Shown here: one piece after another, positions 26,396 to 35,719 of the stretch | How the letters are laid out: each line of letters opens with the position of its first letter | Numbering within the stretch: the first letter of the stretch is position 1 | Origin: Ulvibacterium sp. | Lineage (GTDB): Bacteria; Bacteroidota; Bacteroidia; Flavobacteriales; Flavobacteriaceae | NCBI RefSeq assembly: GCF_028285715.1 | Contig: NZ_JANQOO010000020.1 | Location: forward strand, 434,001 to 498,000 | Direction of reading: 5' to 3' | Length of the DNA: 64,000 nucleotides | Made by a program: the position numbers and the translations under genes | The notes under the pieces: model-generated | Seen by the model: only the letters and a program-made list of their open reading frames with translations | What the model was told of the DNA's origin: nothing | The model's database searches: none

Positions 26396-26899
26396 ATGAA
26401 ACGTCTAATCTGTGGTTTGATTGCTGTAGTTTTTATCCTGTTCGGATGTGCATCCAAAAAGGAATCAAAGGCCGGACTACCCTTTCAATTGGGGCAGGTT
26501 TATGCCCAAAGATGGATTGTGGAAGAGAACCTGGAAGAAGTAGGGTACGATGTAATAATCCCCATTCGCAGTTTGGATACGAAAAGGGCTACCTTACAAA
26601 AACTATATCATAGAGGTCAAGTTGTCGATGTGAAAATTAAGCTTCAGAAAATTGGTGCGGTGGCTGTTGCGGAATATCCGATGAACATTTTGAAAGAAGC
26701 GGCGGCCACTGGCAACGATGGCTCTTGGAATACTGGGCCAGGTGTTTTTAATGGGCCTTCCTTGCCTTTTGAACTAACAGGGACACAGGCCGCACTAACA
26801 TATCTTGAAGGCGGGAAAATCAAGTATTTTAAAATCGAGTACATAAGGCAAAACCCTATTATGTCCTATCCATCGTTACCTTTTCGAAATTTTGAGTAA
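26396..26899 (+). CDS. Hypothetical lipoprotein
   Basis: The protein has 167 residues from ATG 26396, with a typical lipoprotein signal: MKRLICG, a hydrophobic stretch, then lipobox FGC with C18. The remainder is soluble, with two long extended segments. I do not recognise the family. It probably is anchored in the outer membrane facing the periplasm. It stands between atpG and a polysaccharide flippase on the same strand. The ATG at 26396 is preferred over a start at 26369, because the signal peptide begins at MKRL. Confidence 0.75.
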   Translation: MKRLICGLIAVVFILFGCASKKESKAGLPFQLGQVYAQRWIVEENLEEVGYDVIIPIRSLDTKRATLQKLYHRGQVVDVKIKLQKIGAVAVAEYPMNILKEAAATGNDGSWNTGPGVFNGPSLPFELTGTQAALTYLEGGKIKYFKIEYIRQNPIMSYPSLPFRNFE

Positions 26900-26981
26900 T
26901 TAAGGAAATGTTCCCATAAAAATGACAAGCCTTTTATACAAAAAGGGAAATGGGTATTTTTGAATTTTAATCATCGATTCC

Positions 26982-28442
26982 TTGAATCCACTTAAAAAAC
27001 TATTTAAGCAAACTGCAATTTATGGCTTGGCCACAGTATTGCCTCGGATGCTTTCCTTTCTGTTATTACCGCTTTATACGGCGCTTTTGAATACCGCCGG
27101 CTATGGTGAGGTTTCCGTTATTTTTGCATGGTTCGCCATATTCAATGTATTGTTGGCCTATGGTATGGAAACGGCCTTTTTCCGCTTTTATAGTCAAGAG
27201 GAGGATAAGAACAAGGTCATCTCCACATCGTTGCTTTCCATTCTGGGAACGACAGGTTTTTTTGTTTTTGTGGCACTACTTTTTCAGGAGAGCATGGCCG
27301 AAATTACCGGAATAGCGGTCCAATATATTCGGTATGCCATTTTTATTCTTGCCTTGGATGCCTTGGTCATTGTTCCGTTCGCATGGCTTAGAGCCAACGA
27401 GAGGCCGACACGATATGCCGTTATAAAGATTTTGAACGTATCCTTGAACTTTGGGTTAAATGTTTTCTTTCTTTTGTTCCTACCCAAAATTGTCCATGGG
27501 AATCCTGGCGGTCTTCTAAGTGGGTTATACAGGGAAAATTTTGAGATTTCGTATATATTCATATCAAATTTAATAGCAAGCGGCGTGACACTCACGCTAA
27601 TGTCCCATCTTTACTTGCGACAGCCCTTCTTTTTTGACAAACCATTATGGCATAAAATGATTCGGTATTCCATGCCCATAATGATTGCCGGAGTTGCATT
27701 TACCGTCAATGAAGTTTTTGATAGGATTCTTTTGGAATGGTTGTTACCGGAAGATATCGCTAAAAGCGAAGTGGGAAAGTATTCCGCCTGTTATAAATTA
27801 GCTCTTTTTATGACCTTGTTCGCAACTGCCTTCCGTATGGGAATTGAACCCTTCTTTTTTAATCATTTTAAGACAGAAAACCCGCAAAAAGCCTATGCGC
27901 AAGTAACTAATTATTTTGTTGTCTTGGGGAGCATTATTTTGTTGTCCGTAGTCGTTTTTGCCGATGTATTAAAGGTTATTTTTGTTCGCAATGAGGCCTA
28001 TTGGGAAGCCATGTCCATAGTGCCCCTTATTGTCCTGGCCAGTTTTTTCCTAGGAATCTATCATAATTTGTCCGTGTGGTATAAAGTAACGGATAAAACA
28101 AAGATTGGGGCCTACATATCATTAATAGGCGCCTTGCTCACCATAGTTATCAATATGGCATTCATTCCTCGTTTTGGATATACTGCATCGGCTGTTGCTA
28201 CCTTGGTAGCTTACGGCTCTATGATGACAATGTCTTTCTTTTTTGGACGTATGTATTATCCCATTCCTTATAACTTCAGGAAAATTATATTTTATTTAGG
28301 ACTATCAATCCTATTTTCCGTGCTATCTTTTTATGTTTTTAATAGAGACTTGATTTTGGGATCAATTTTGCTACTGCTGTTTTTGGGATTGATCTACAAG
28401 ATGGAAAATGATAAATTAAAACAGATATTTTTTAAAAAATGA
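26982..28442 (+). CDS. Polysaccharide biosynthesis flippase (Wzx-like)
   Basis: The 486-residue protein has about 12-14 hydrophobic segments and an N-terminus ([20 protein letters not shown]) typical of the MOP superfamily oligosaccharide flippases. It would move lipid-linked sugars across the inner membrane for a surface polysaccharide. The start is TTG at 26982. The stop overlaps the dut start by 4 bp (ATGA), so the genes are translationally coupled. No polymerase or glycosyltransferase genes adjoin it. Confidence 0.88.
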   Translation: MNPLKKLFKQTAIYGLATVLPRMLSFLLLPLYTALLNTAGYGEVSVIFAWFAIFNVLLAYGMETAFFRFYSQEEDKNKVISTSLLSILGTTGFFVFVALLFQESMAEITGIAVQYIRYAIFILALDALVIVPFAWLRANERPTRYAVIKILNVSLNFGLNVFFLLFLPKIVHGNPGGLLSGLYRENFEISYIFISNLIASGVTLTLMSHLYLRQPFFFDKPLWHKMIRYSMPIMIAGVAFTVNEVFDRILLEWLLPEDIAKSEVGKYSACYKLALFMTLFATAFRMGIEPFFFNHFKTENPQKAYAQVTNYFVVLGSIILLSVVVFADVLKVIFVRNEAYWEAMSIVPLIVLASFFLGIYHNLSVWYKVTDKTKIGAYISLIGALLTIVINMAFIPRFGYTASAVATLVAYGSMMTMSFFFGRMYYPIPYNFRKIIFYLGLSILFSVLSFYVFNRDLILGSILLLLFLGLIYKMENDKLKQIFFKK

Positions 28443-28873
28443 AAATAAGGATTATCAATAAATCTGCTCATCCCCTACCTCATTATGAAACTGATGCATC
28501 TGCGGGAATGGATTTAAGGGCCAATATTTCGGAACCCATTACGTTACAACCTTTGGGGCGGGCCATTGTGCCAACCGGCCTTTTTCTTGAACTTCCGCTG
28601 GGCGTTGAGGCTCAAGTACGCCCTAGAAGCGGGTTGGCCGCCAAAAAAGGAATTACCGTATTGAACGCACCAGGAACTATTGACGCGGACTATAGGGGGG
28701 AGATTGGCGTGATTCTTGTAAATCTTTCGGATGTACCTTTTATAATTGAAAATGGGGAACGGATTGCACAATTGGTGGTTGCCAAACACGAGCGTGCGGA
28801 TTGGAAAGAAGTTGCAGAATTGTCTGAAACCGAACGTGGGGCAGGAGGTTTTGGAAGTACGGGTACTAAATAA
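28439..28873 (+). CDS. dut: dUTPase
   Basis: The 144-residue trimeric enzyme hydrolyses dUTP to dUMP and keeps uracil out of DNA. Family motifs are visible: [33 protein letters not shown], and the C-terminal arm [10 protein letters not shown]. It starts inside the stop of the flippase gene. Length fits bacterial dUTPases. Confidence 0.96.
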   Translation: MKIRIINKSAHPLPHYETDASAGMDLRANISEPITLQPLGRAIVPTGLFLELPLGVEAQVRPRSGLAAKKGITVLNAPGTIDADYRGEIGVILVNLSDVPFIIENGERIAQLVVAKHERADWKEVAELSETERGAGGFGSTGTK

Positions 28874-28971
28874 TGCTCCACAATAAATCAGTTTGAAAAT
28901 ACAATAATGTCCGTATATAACATCTATCATTATTTCTGTTTACCAGGCATCCCAAAGGCAAAGTTTGATAT

Positions 28972-29904
28972 ATGAAACCAATGTTTTGCATAGTGTACTT
29001 TTTTATGGGCTTTCTTTTGGCTCCTATCCAAACTTATGCTCAAGAAGATACTATAGAAGCAGAGGAGAGCGCCGAGGTTTTCTTGGAAGAATATTCGGAT
29101 ACTTTTCAGGAAAAGTTCTTTGAAGCATTAAAGCAAAAAGGTATCGAGAATTATGACAAGGCTATTAACCTTTTGTTGGAGTGTAGACAAATGGACACTG
29201 ATGCCCATGTCATAAATCATGAGCTTGCCAAGGTATATCTGGCTAATAAAGAATATGACCTGGCCCAGGAACATGGCACAAATGCGTTGAATGCAAAGCC
29301 TGAAAACCTTTGGTATCTGGATACTTTGGTAAATATAGTCCTAAAGCAAGGAAGTTCAATAAATACGATAAAATCGAATATTCCCTATGCAAACAATGCA
29401 TTGAGGGAGAATTTGGCTTTGATTTATTTTAAACAAAAAAACTTCGAAGATGCACTGGACGTATTGGATGAAATCCGTGTATCAACATTTTCAGAGGAAT
29501 TGAGATCTAAACTCAAAGACTCTATCGAGAAGCAAAAATTACATAAGACCAAGGCACCTAAGGAGACCACCAAGACCGTAGTTTCGGACCCTCTTCTGGA
29601 CTTTAAGACACAAATAGAGAATCTTATCCAGTCCAATGACTTGTTGGCCCTTGAGGAGATGGCGAAGGAAGCTTTGGAAAGCTATCCATTGCAACCCTAT
29701 TTCTATTATGCCTTGGCACATGCCTTAAACAAAAAGGGCGAACATATACGGGCCGCAGAGGAATTGGAATCTGCGTTGGACTATATTTTGGATGATGTTG
29801 TTTTGGCCAACAAGTTCTATGAAGAATTGGTTATCGCATACACGGCTTTGAAAGATACTTCTAAGGCAAATATGTATCTTCGTAAGATAAAACCCGGATT
29901 TTAG
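28972..29904 (+). CDS. Tetratricopeptide repeat protein
   Basis: The 310-residue exported protein has a signal peptide at about 1-22. TPR-like helix pairs follow (VINHELAKVYLANKEYDLAQEH, ALIYFKQKNFEDALDVLDE, ALAHALNKKGEHIRAAEELE). It probably is a periplasmic scaffold. Its stop lies 2 bp before the DUF4292 gene, and the order TPR, DUF4292, EnvC is usual in flavobacteria. Function unknown, likely in envelope maintenance. Confidence 0.85.
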   Translation: MKPMFCIVYFFMGFLLAPIQTYAQEDTIEAEESAEVFLEEYSDTFQEKFFEALKQKGIENYDKAINLLLECRQMDTDAHVINHELAKVYLANKEYDLAQEHGTNALNAKPENLWYLDTLVNIVLKQGSSINTIKSNIPYANNALRENLALIYFKQKNFEDALDVLDEIRVSTFSEELRSKLKDSIEKQKLHKTKAPKETTKTVVSDPLLDFKTQIENLIQSNDLLALEEMAKEALESYPLQPYFYYALAHALNKKGEHIRAAEELESALDYILDDVVLANKFYEELVIAYTALKDTSKANMYLRKIKPGF

Positions 29905-29906
29905 CT

Positions 29907-30704
29907 ATGGATTTGCAATCGATGAGGTCACGAACAGGTGTAGGCTTTCTGGTGTTCGTGTGTTTATTTCTTTCCTGTAAGTCGGCCAAAGTAGCAGGAG
30001 ACAGTAGCATAGACGAGAATTTATCGGCAAAAAATGTAATCCGCAGGCATTATCAGAACCAAACAAACTTCAACACGCTTAGTGGAAAGGCTAAAATAGA
30101 CTACTCGGACGGGGAGTCATCCCAAAGCGTCAATGTAAGCCTGCGAATGCAAAAGGACAGGGCCATATGGATAAGTGCCCCTTTGGGGTTGGTCAAGGCC
30201 TATATTACACCAACTAGGGTTTCCTTCTACAACAAACTGCAAAACGAATATTTTGATGGGGATTTTTCCTATTTAAGTGAGCTTTTAGGAACCGAGTTGA
30301 ATTATGATAATCTTCAGAACCTATTATTGGGCCACGCTCTTTTTGATTTGCGCAAAGAGAAATTTGATGTTTCCATCGCTCATGAGAACTACCAACTTAA
30401 ACCCAAGCAAGCCTTATCAATTTTTAAGACCTTGTTTCAAATAGAACCGATAAATTTTAAGATGGCCACTCAGCAATTATCCCAGCCTTCAAAAAAGAGG
30501 ATGTTGGAAATTGACTATACGGACTATCAAAAAGTAAGTGCTTGGATCTTACCTCAAAAAATCAAGATTGCTGCTACGGACAGTACCCAGACCAATAGTA
30601 TTGATATCGAATATCGCAATGTGGAGTTCAACAAACGACTAAACTTTCCCTATAAAATACCAAAAGGTTTTACTGAAATAGTTTTGAACAAGAATGACAT
30701 ATAG
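29907..30704 (+). CDS. DUF4292 lipoprotein
   Basis: The 265-residue protein has an N-terminal hydrophobic segment ending LFLSC (lipobox, C24), so it should be a lipoprotein. The rest is mainly beta: NTLSGKAKIDYSDG, IWISAPLGLVKAYIT and repeated strands, as in DUF4292 proteins, which resemble LolB/LolA-like lipid-binding folds. It overlaps the envC start by 11 bp. It may handle lipoproteins or lipids at the outer membrane; this is inferred from fold resemblance only. Confidence 0.83.
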   Translation: MDLQSMRSRTGVGFLVFVCLFLSCKSAKVAGDSSIDENLSAKNVIRRHYQNQTNFNTLSGKAKIDYSDGESSQSVNVSLRMQKDRAIWISAPLGLVKAYITPTRVSFYNKLQNEYFDGDFSYLSELLGTELNYDNLQNLLLGHALFDLRKEKFDVSIAHENYQLKPKQALSIFKTLFQIEPINFKMATQQLSQPSKKRMLEIDYTDYQKVSAWILPQKIKIAATDSTQTNSIDIEYRNVEFNKRLNFPYKIPKGFTEIVLNKNDI

Positions 30705-31923
30705 CCGGCTATATAGGATTTGTTTTGTATTGTTTTCGTTTTTCAGCTTGGTACAGGCCAATGCCCAAACCAATGAACAAAAACTGTTGGAAGCAAAACG
30801 TGAAAGACTTCAGAATGAAATACGGGAAATAAATCGCCTATTGTTTGCGGAAAAGAAGCAGAGAGGAACTGTTTTGGACCAGATGGAAGCCCTTGATAAA
30901 AAAATCAACGTCCGCCAACAGTTAATTCAGGTGACGAATCAGCAGACCAATTTGTTGAACCGGAAAATCAATGCCAATATCCGGAATATTGCCAAGCTTA
31001 AGGACGATTTGCAGACTTTAAAGGAAGAATACGGTACTATGATTCGGAAGTCCTATCAGAACAGGGCCCAGCGGAACCGGTTGATGTTCCTGCTTTCTGC
31101 AGAGAATTTTTTTCAGGCATTCAAGCGATTTCAGTATATGAAGCAATATACCGATTACCGCAGGCAACAGGGAGAAATGATACTTGAAAAGACCGATGAG
31201 CTGACCCGGTTGAACAAAGATCTCACCGAAGAACGAAAAGTGAAGGAAGTGCTTCTGGCACAAAATAGAAAGGCCAAGAATCAATTAATGCAGGAGATAA
31301 AAGCCCAAAAGGAGCTTTTGGGTTCGATTCGAAAGAATGAAAGCAAATATGCGGCAGCTATTGAAAGCAAGCAACGGGAGGCCCGAAAAATAGACAAACA
31401 GATAGAAGAACTGATACGCAACGCGATTGTCGCATCCAATAAAAGAACCGGCAAGACGGGTAAAAGCGTTAATAAATTTGTGTTGACCCCCGAAGCAACC
31501 ATAGTGGCGAACAACTTTTCTGCCAACAAGGGAAAGCTTATCTGGCCCGTTGAAAAAGGTATAAAGAGCCAAGGGTTTGGGATATACAAGGACGCCGTTT
31601 ATCCTGGAATTAAGCATGAGAGCAATGGCGTAATCATAACTACCGAACAGGGAGCAAAGGCAAGGGCCATCTTTGAAGGGGAGGTTATTGCCATTCTTTC
31701 CGTTCCTGGTGGAAACAAAGGGGTTCAAATAAAACACGGCAATTTTATAAGTACATATTACAACCTTTCCGATCTTTTTGTTCGCAAAGGGGACAAAGTC
31801 GCCGCAAAAACGGAATTGGGAACGGTTTATACCAATCGATCCAATGGACAGACCCGTTTAAAGTTTTATTTATACAAGGACACCTCAAAACTAAATCCCG
31901 AAGACTGGGTATACAGATTATAA
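30694..31923 (+). CDS. EnvC-like murein hydrolase activator
   Basis: The 409-residue exported protein has a signal peptide (about 1-24), a long coiled coil (about 30-245) and a C-terminal peptidase M23-like domain (about 285-405). The zinc ligands are not intact: the usual HxxxD is KHESNG and the final HxH is replaced by KFYLYKD. Like EnvC, it should therefore not cut peptidoglycan itself but activate amidases during division. The gene starts within the end of the DUF4292 gene. Confidence 0.9.
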   Translation: MTYSRLYRICFVLFSFFSLVQANAQTNEQKLLEAKRERLQNEIREINRLLFAEKKQRGTVLDQMEALDKKINVRQQLIQVTNQQTNLLNRKINANIRNIAKLKDDLQTLKEEYGTMIRKSYQNRAQRNRLMFLLSAENFFQAFKRFQYMKQYTDYRRQQGEMILEKTDELTRLNKDLTEERKVKEVLLAQNRKAKNQLMQEIKAQKELLGSIRKNESKYAAAIESKQREARKIDKQIEELIRNAIVASNKRTGKTGKSVNKFVLTPEATIVANNFSANKGKLIWPVEKGIKSQGFGIYKDAVYPGIKHESNGVIITTEQGAKARAIFEGEVIAILSVPGGNKGVQIKHGNFISTYYNLSDLFVRKGDKVAAKTELGTVYTNRSNGQTRLKFYLYKDTSKLNPEDWVYRL

Positions 31924-31939
31924 AACCAAAATTCATAAC

Positions 31940-32776
31940 ATGAGGACTATTACGGATATACAGGGAACTTTTGAATTACATAACGGGGTGCGTATGCCTT
32001 ATTTTGGATTGGGGACATATCAGTCCGATAACGACCAAGAGGCTATAGATGCCGTCCGATGGGCGTTGGACGCTGGTTACCGTCATGTGGATACGGCGGC
32101 CGTCTATGAAAATGAAGAAGGTGTGGGCCAGGGGATACAGCAAAGTTCGGTAGAAAGGGAAGAGGTTTTCGTGGTCAGTAAGGTCTGGAACTCTGATCAA
32201 GGCTACGAAAGTACGCTTAAGGCATTTGAGGATAGTCTCAAACGATTACAACTTGAATATCTTGATTTGTATCTGGTGCATTGGCCGGTAGCCGGCAGCT
32301 TTAAGGATACCTGGCGTGCCATGGAAGAATTATATGCTGAGGGAAAGGTAAGGGCCATTGGAGTTAGTAATTTTTTACAGCATCATTTGGAAGACCTATT
32401 ACAAACCGCCCAAGTTTTGCCTATGGTTAATCAAATGGAATTCCACCCCTATTTGGTCCAACAGGACCTGATCGATTTCTGTGCATCTAAAGACATTCAA
32501 TACGAGGCATGGTCTCCATTTATGCAAGGGAAATTATTTCGGCTTGACATATGTAAGGAATTAGAACGGAAATATAACAAATCCGCTGCCCAGATAATAT
32601 TGAGGTGGGACTTACAGAAAGGGGTGGTCACCATACCCAAATCGGCCAAAAAGGAACGAATCCTTACTAATGCTGCAATTTTTGATTTTGAACTTACGGC
32701 GGATGAAGTCGCTTTTTTGGATAGTTTTGATCGCGGGGAACGTATCGGTCCAGATCCGGATAATTTCGACTTATAG
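31940..32776 (+). CDS. Aldo/keto reductase
   Basis: The 278-residue TIM-barrel NADPH-dependent carbonyl reductase has the catalytic tetrad D51, Y56, K81 and H114 (VDTAAVYENE, VVSKVW, VHWP). The C-terminal cofactor segment IPKSAKKERILTNAAIF is also present. Physiological substrate unknown; small aldehydes such as methylglyoxal are typical. It follows envC by 16 bp and is convergent with a thioesterase gene. Confidence 0.93.
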   Translation: MRTITDIQGTFELHNGVRMPYFGLGTYQSDNDQEAIDAVRWALDAGYRHVDTAAVYENEEGVGQGIQQSSVEREEVFVVSKVWNSDQGYESTLKAFEDSLKRLQLEYLDLYLVHWPVAGSFKDTWRAMEELYAEGKVRAIGVSNFLQHHLEDLLQTAQVLPMVNQMEFHPYLVQQDLIDFCASKDIQYEAWSPFMQGKLFRLDICKELERKYNKSAAQIILRWDLQKGVVTIPKSAKKERILTNAAIFDFELTADEVAFLDSFDRGERIGPDPDNFDL

Positions 32777-32796
32777 GGTTTTTTATGGCCAAACGC

Positions 32797-33315
32797 TTAT
32801 TTCATAAATAAAGCTCTCAACTCAGTAGCTTCCTTTGGTTTCATTTTACCGGCCAACACCAAACTCAATTGTTTGCGCCGCAATGCTGCTTCAAAACGTT
32901 CCTTTTCCAATGGAGTTTCCGGCGTAAGTCGAGGTACTTCGGTAGGTTTTCCGGTTTCATCTACGGCAACAAAGGTATAAATCGCCTCATTGGCCTTGGT
33001 CCTTTTTCCGTTATAACGATCTTCCATCCAAACATCAATATAGACCTCCATTGAAGTAGTAAAGGCCCTGGAAACTGCGGCCTCCACAGTAAGCACGCTA
33101 CCCAACGGAACGGATTGATTAAAGGCAACATGATTGACCGAAGCGGTAACGGTAATACGCCGGCTATGACGGCGTGCGGCGATACTGGCAGCTCTATCCA
33201 TTCGGGCCAACAACTCGCCCCCAAAAAGATTGTTCAGCGGATTGGTCTCACTGGGGAGCACCATATCAGTCATTATAGTTCTGGATTCAGAAGGTTTTTT
33301 GGCCTGCATTTGCAA
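32797..33315 (-). CDS. Acyl-CoA thioesterase (hotdog fold)
   Basis: The 172-residue YciA/BACH-like protein contains NPLNNLFGGELLARMDRAASIAARRH (about 23-48), the hotdog active-site helix and strand. It also has ASVNHVAFNQSVPLGSVL (about 58-75). It hydrolyses acyl-CoA esters and is cytoplasmic. Length is typical for a single-domain protein. Minus-strand gene between the reductase (convergent) and the HU/SPOR gene. Confidence 0.9.
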   Translation of the reverse strand: MQMQAKKPSESRTIMTDMVLPSETNPLNNLFGGELLARMDRAASIAARRHSRRITVTASVNHVAFNQSVPLGSVLTVEAAVSRAFTTSMEVYIDVWMEDRYNGKRTKANEAIYTFVAVDETGKPTEVPRLTPETPLEKERFEAALRRKQLSLVLAGKMKPKEATELRALFMK

Positions 33316-33386
33316 AAATTTAGCGCTGTGGAACTAAATACAACACAAAGATACGTTCAATATAAAGGGGAAGAAAGGACTAAGAC

Positions 33387-34340
33387 TTATTTTATGGACT
33401 TTAACCAAGCATCACTTGAATGGGTCCGCCTTACATGTTTTAAGGCATTCAAAGCTTCTTTGGGATCATCGTGGCTGCTATAAGCTACCATATGTAAACC
33501 AAAGTCATTGGCACCCAAATAGGAAGCCTCAAAGCCCAAGCGGTTCAATTGCCGGATTTTTCTATCCGCATTGGCCTTAACCCGAAAAGCGCCGGCGATA
33601 ACATGATGTGTTCCTTTCTCAAGGTCTTTTTTGGCGATAACATCTAAAGTAAACGTAGGTAATTCCATAGGTCTATTACCAAAAAAAGTAGCCTCCTGGA
33701 TTTGTTTGGAGATTTTTTGCTGCGCTTCCTCCTTCACCAATTGTTGTTGCCCTTGTATTTCCTGATATGCACGAAAACCCGTTAGTCCTGTGGCAAGTGC
33801 CAATAAGAACAGCGCGGCGTATTTGAGATAGGGCCTAAAGGAATACTCCTTTCGTTTTTCCGGGGTAAATGCAAAAGGTACTTTTTCTTCCAAAACAACA
33901 ACACGTTCTTTTAGGTTCTCGCGTAGTGTAGGCGAAGATGGTAACGATGAAAAACCAAAGGAAGTGGTAAGGTAATTGACCTGTGCGGAAGGTTGAAATT
34001 GCACCTTGCTATTTTCGTTCAACCATAATTCTCCAATATGGGGCAATTCCAATTTCTCATTATTTCTTAAACGCCTTTTCCATTCTGTCGAAACGTGATC
34101 CACTTTTTGAGACATCACTTCATAAGAAGTTTTTTCTACCTTGGAGATATAAGAAACCAAAAGCCCGTCATTGGACGTGAGCTGTTCGTTAAAGGAAAGC
34201 ATCTTTGTTGGTGGATGCAACGTATGGGTATCGGTATCGAGAACGGAAGATTTGGTCTGTGTTAGAAATGCCCCAAAGCCAGGTATCACGACACAAGTGT
34301 AGCGATAAAGTAACTCCGTTATGTAGTGTTCCAATGCCAT
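33387..34340 (-). CDS. HU-CCDC81 and SPOR domain protein
   Basis: The 317-residue protein has a CCDC81-like prokaryotic HU-type N-terminal region (ALEHYITELLYRYTCVVIPGFGAF), one transmembrane helix (around 170-190, AALFLLALATGLTGF) and a C-terminal SPOR domain (HHVIAGAFRVKANADRKIRQL to the end) that binds denuded peptidoglycan. It likely sits at the septum with DNA- or partner-binding on the cytoplasmic side. ATG 34340 is preferred over 34349 because the family begins MALEHYI. It is divergent from dprA. Confidence 0.86.
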   Translation of the reverse strand: MALEHYITELLYRYTCVVIPGFGAFLTQTKSSVLDTDTHTLHPPTKMLSFNEQLTSNDGLLVSYISKVEKTSYEVMSQKVDHVSTEWKRRLRNNEKLELPHIGELWLNENSKVQFQPSAQVNYLTTSFGFSSLPSSPTLRENLKERVVVLEEKVPFAFTPEKRKEYSFRPYLKYAALFLLALATGLTGFRAYQEIQGQQQLVKEEAQQKISKQIQEATFFGNRPMELPTFTLDVIAKKDLEKGTHHVIAGAFRVKANADRKIRQLNRLGFEASYLGANDFGLHMVAYSSHDDPKEALNALKHVRRTHSSDAWLKSIK

Positions 34341-34445
34341 ATGGAACAAATATTAAAAAAAAACGTAGCCCTATAAAGCGCCTGCATAACTTTTTATTAA
34401 CATTGTATTTTAGGTATTTTGTGGATAACTCAAAGGTCTTTTTAA

Positions 34446-35549
34446 ATGATTAACAACGAATTGATTGCGTTGCTCCGTCTCCAAAATGCCCCCTATATTG
34501 GGGACGTTACGGCCAAGAAACTTATTGCGCATTGTGGGGGGGCCGAAGCTGTTTTTGATGATAAACTGCACCATTTAAAAAAAATTGATGGTATTGGTTC
34601 GGCAAAGCTCAGAGGTCTTTTCGATACCGAACATTTGGAGGCCGCCCAATCGGAATATGAGTTTATACAGGAAAATGAGATATCCTACTCCTACTTTATG
34701 GATTCAGCTTATCCGTCATATCTGAAGCATTGTATAGATGGGCCCATTTTACTTTTTATGAGGGGGAATCTAGATTGGGAGGCAAGGAGAATAATCAGTG
34801 TTGTAGGCACACGAAATATAACAAGTTACGGTATGGCCTTTTGCGAGAGCTTTGTAGCCGATATCGCCCCGCTAAATCCTATTATCGTTAGCGGCTTTGC
34901 CTATGGGGTGGATATTTGTATCCAAAAAGCAGCCATGAAGTATGGACTGCAGACAATAGGTTGCCTTGCACACGGTTTGAACCAGATCTATCCCAAGATA
35001 CATTCCAGATATATGGCCGATGTTGAAAGGAACGGCGGATTCCTCACCGAATTTTGGAGTTCCCAAAACCCGGATCGCGAAAATTTTTTAAAGCGTAATC
35101 GGATTATTGCAGGGATGAGCGAAGCAACGGTAGTTGTAGAATCTGCTGAAAAAGGGGGCAGTTTGGTCACAGCGGATATAGCGTATGGGTATAATCGTGA
35201 TGTTTTTGCGGTTCCTGGTCGTGCAGGAGACAAGTTCAGTTCGGGCTGCAATAATTTGATAAAACAACAAAAGGCACATTTGCTTACTTCGGCAGCGGAT
35301 TTGGTGTATCTACTGGGTTGGGAAGTGAAAAAGGTAGAGTCCAAGGCGGTACAGAAGCAGCTTTTTACGGAGCTGGACGAAACGGAAAGGTCTATTTACA
35401 CCTATTTGCAAAAAGAGGGCAAACAGTTGTTGGACAACATTGCCCTGGAATGCAGTCTGCCCATTTTCAAAGTATCCTCAACCTTGTTGAACATGGAAAT
35501 GAAGGGCATGATTCGCCCGCTCCCAGGAAAATTGTTCGAGGCCATTTAG
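34446..35549 (+). CDS. dprA: DNA processing protein DprA
   Basis: The 367-residue protein protects incoming single-stranded DNA and loads RecA during transformation. The Rossmann-like core has VVGTRNITSYG, SGFAYGVDI, NRIIAGMSEATVVVE and PGRAGDKFSSGCNNLI. A helix-hairpin-helix-like N-terminus (KKIDGIGSAKLRGL) and a C-terminal winged-helix-like end are present. Its last 143 bases have a decayed second copy at 38396-38534, the footprint of a segmental duplication. Confidence 0.94.
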   Translation: MINNELIALLRLQNAPYIGDVTAKKLIAHCGGAEAVFDDKLHHLKKIDGIGSAKLRGLFDTEHLEAAQSEYEFIQENEISYSYFMDSAYPSYLKHCIDGPILLFMRGNLDWEARRIISVVGTRNITSYGMAFCESFVADIAPLNPIIVSGFAYGVDICIQKAAMKYGLQTIGCLAHGLNQIYPKIHSRYMADVERNGGFLTEFWSSQNPDRENFLKRNRIIAGMSEATVVVESAEKGGSLVTADIAYGYNRDVFAVPGRAGDKFSSGCNNLIKQQKAHLLTSAADLVYLLGWEVKKVESKAVQKQLFTELDETERSIYTYLQKEGKQLLDNIALECSLPIFKVSSTLLNMEMKGMIRPLPGKLFEAI

Positions 35550-35681
35550 GATTTCCTAGACCAATAGGTCTGTATGGCCTGAAAAAGAACGAGGGAAACA
35601 GTGCTTTTGGCATTTTGTCGATGAAAAGAAAGCCCATGGCCGGGCCAGAACCCTAGGAAAAACCAATGACCGGCCTTTACA

Positions 35682-35699
35682 ACCGACCCTGGGGTCGGT
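35682..35699. terminator. Palindromic hairpin between dprA and the first MG2-plug gene
   Basis: ACCGACCC-TG-GGGTCGGT (8-bp arms) lies between two convergent genes, so it can serve both as a bidirectional stop. The matching hairpin in unit two (38667-38684) has the centre CA instead of TG. No long T-run adjoins, so termination is only inferred. Confidence 0.45.
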
Positions 35700-35719
35700 A
35701 CATTAAAGATTTAATCGGG

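Noticed and set aside
26109-26399. 96-codon frame across the 53-bp repeat
   Set aside because: It arises from the frame shift of the repeat units, which copy atpG and its 3' region; not a gene.
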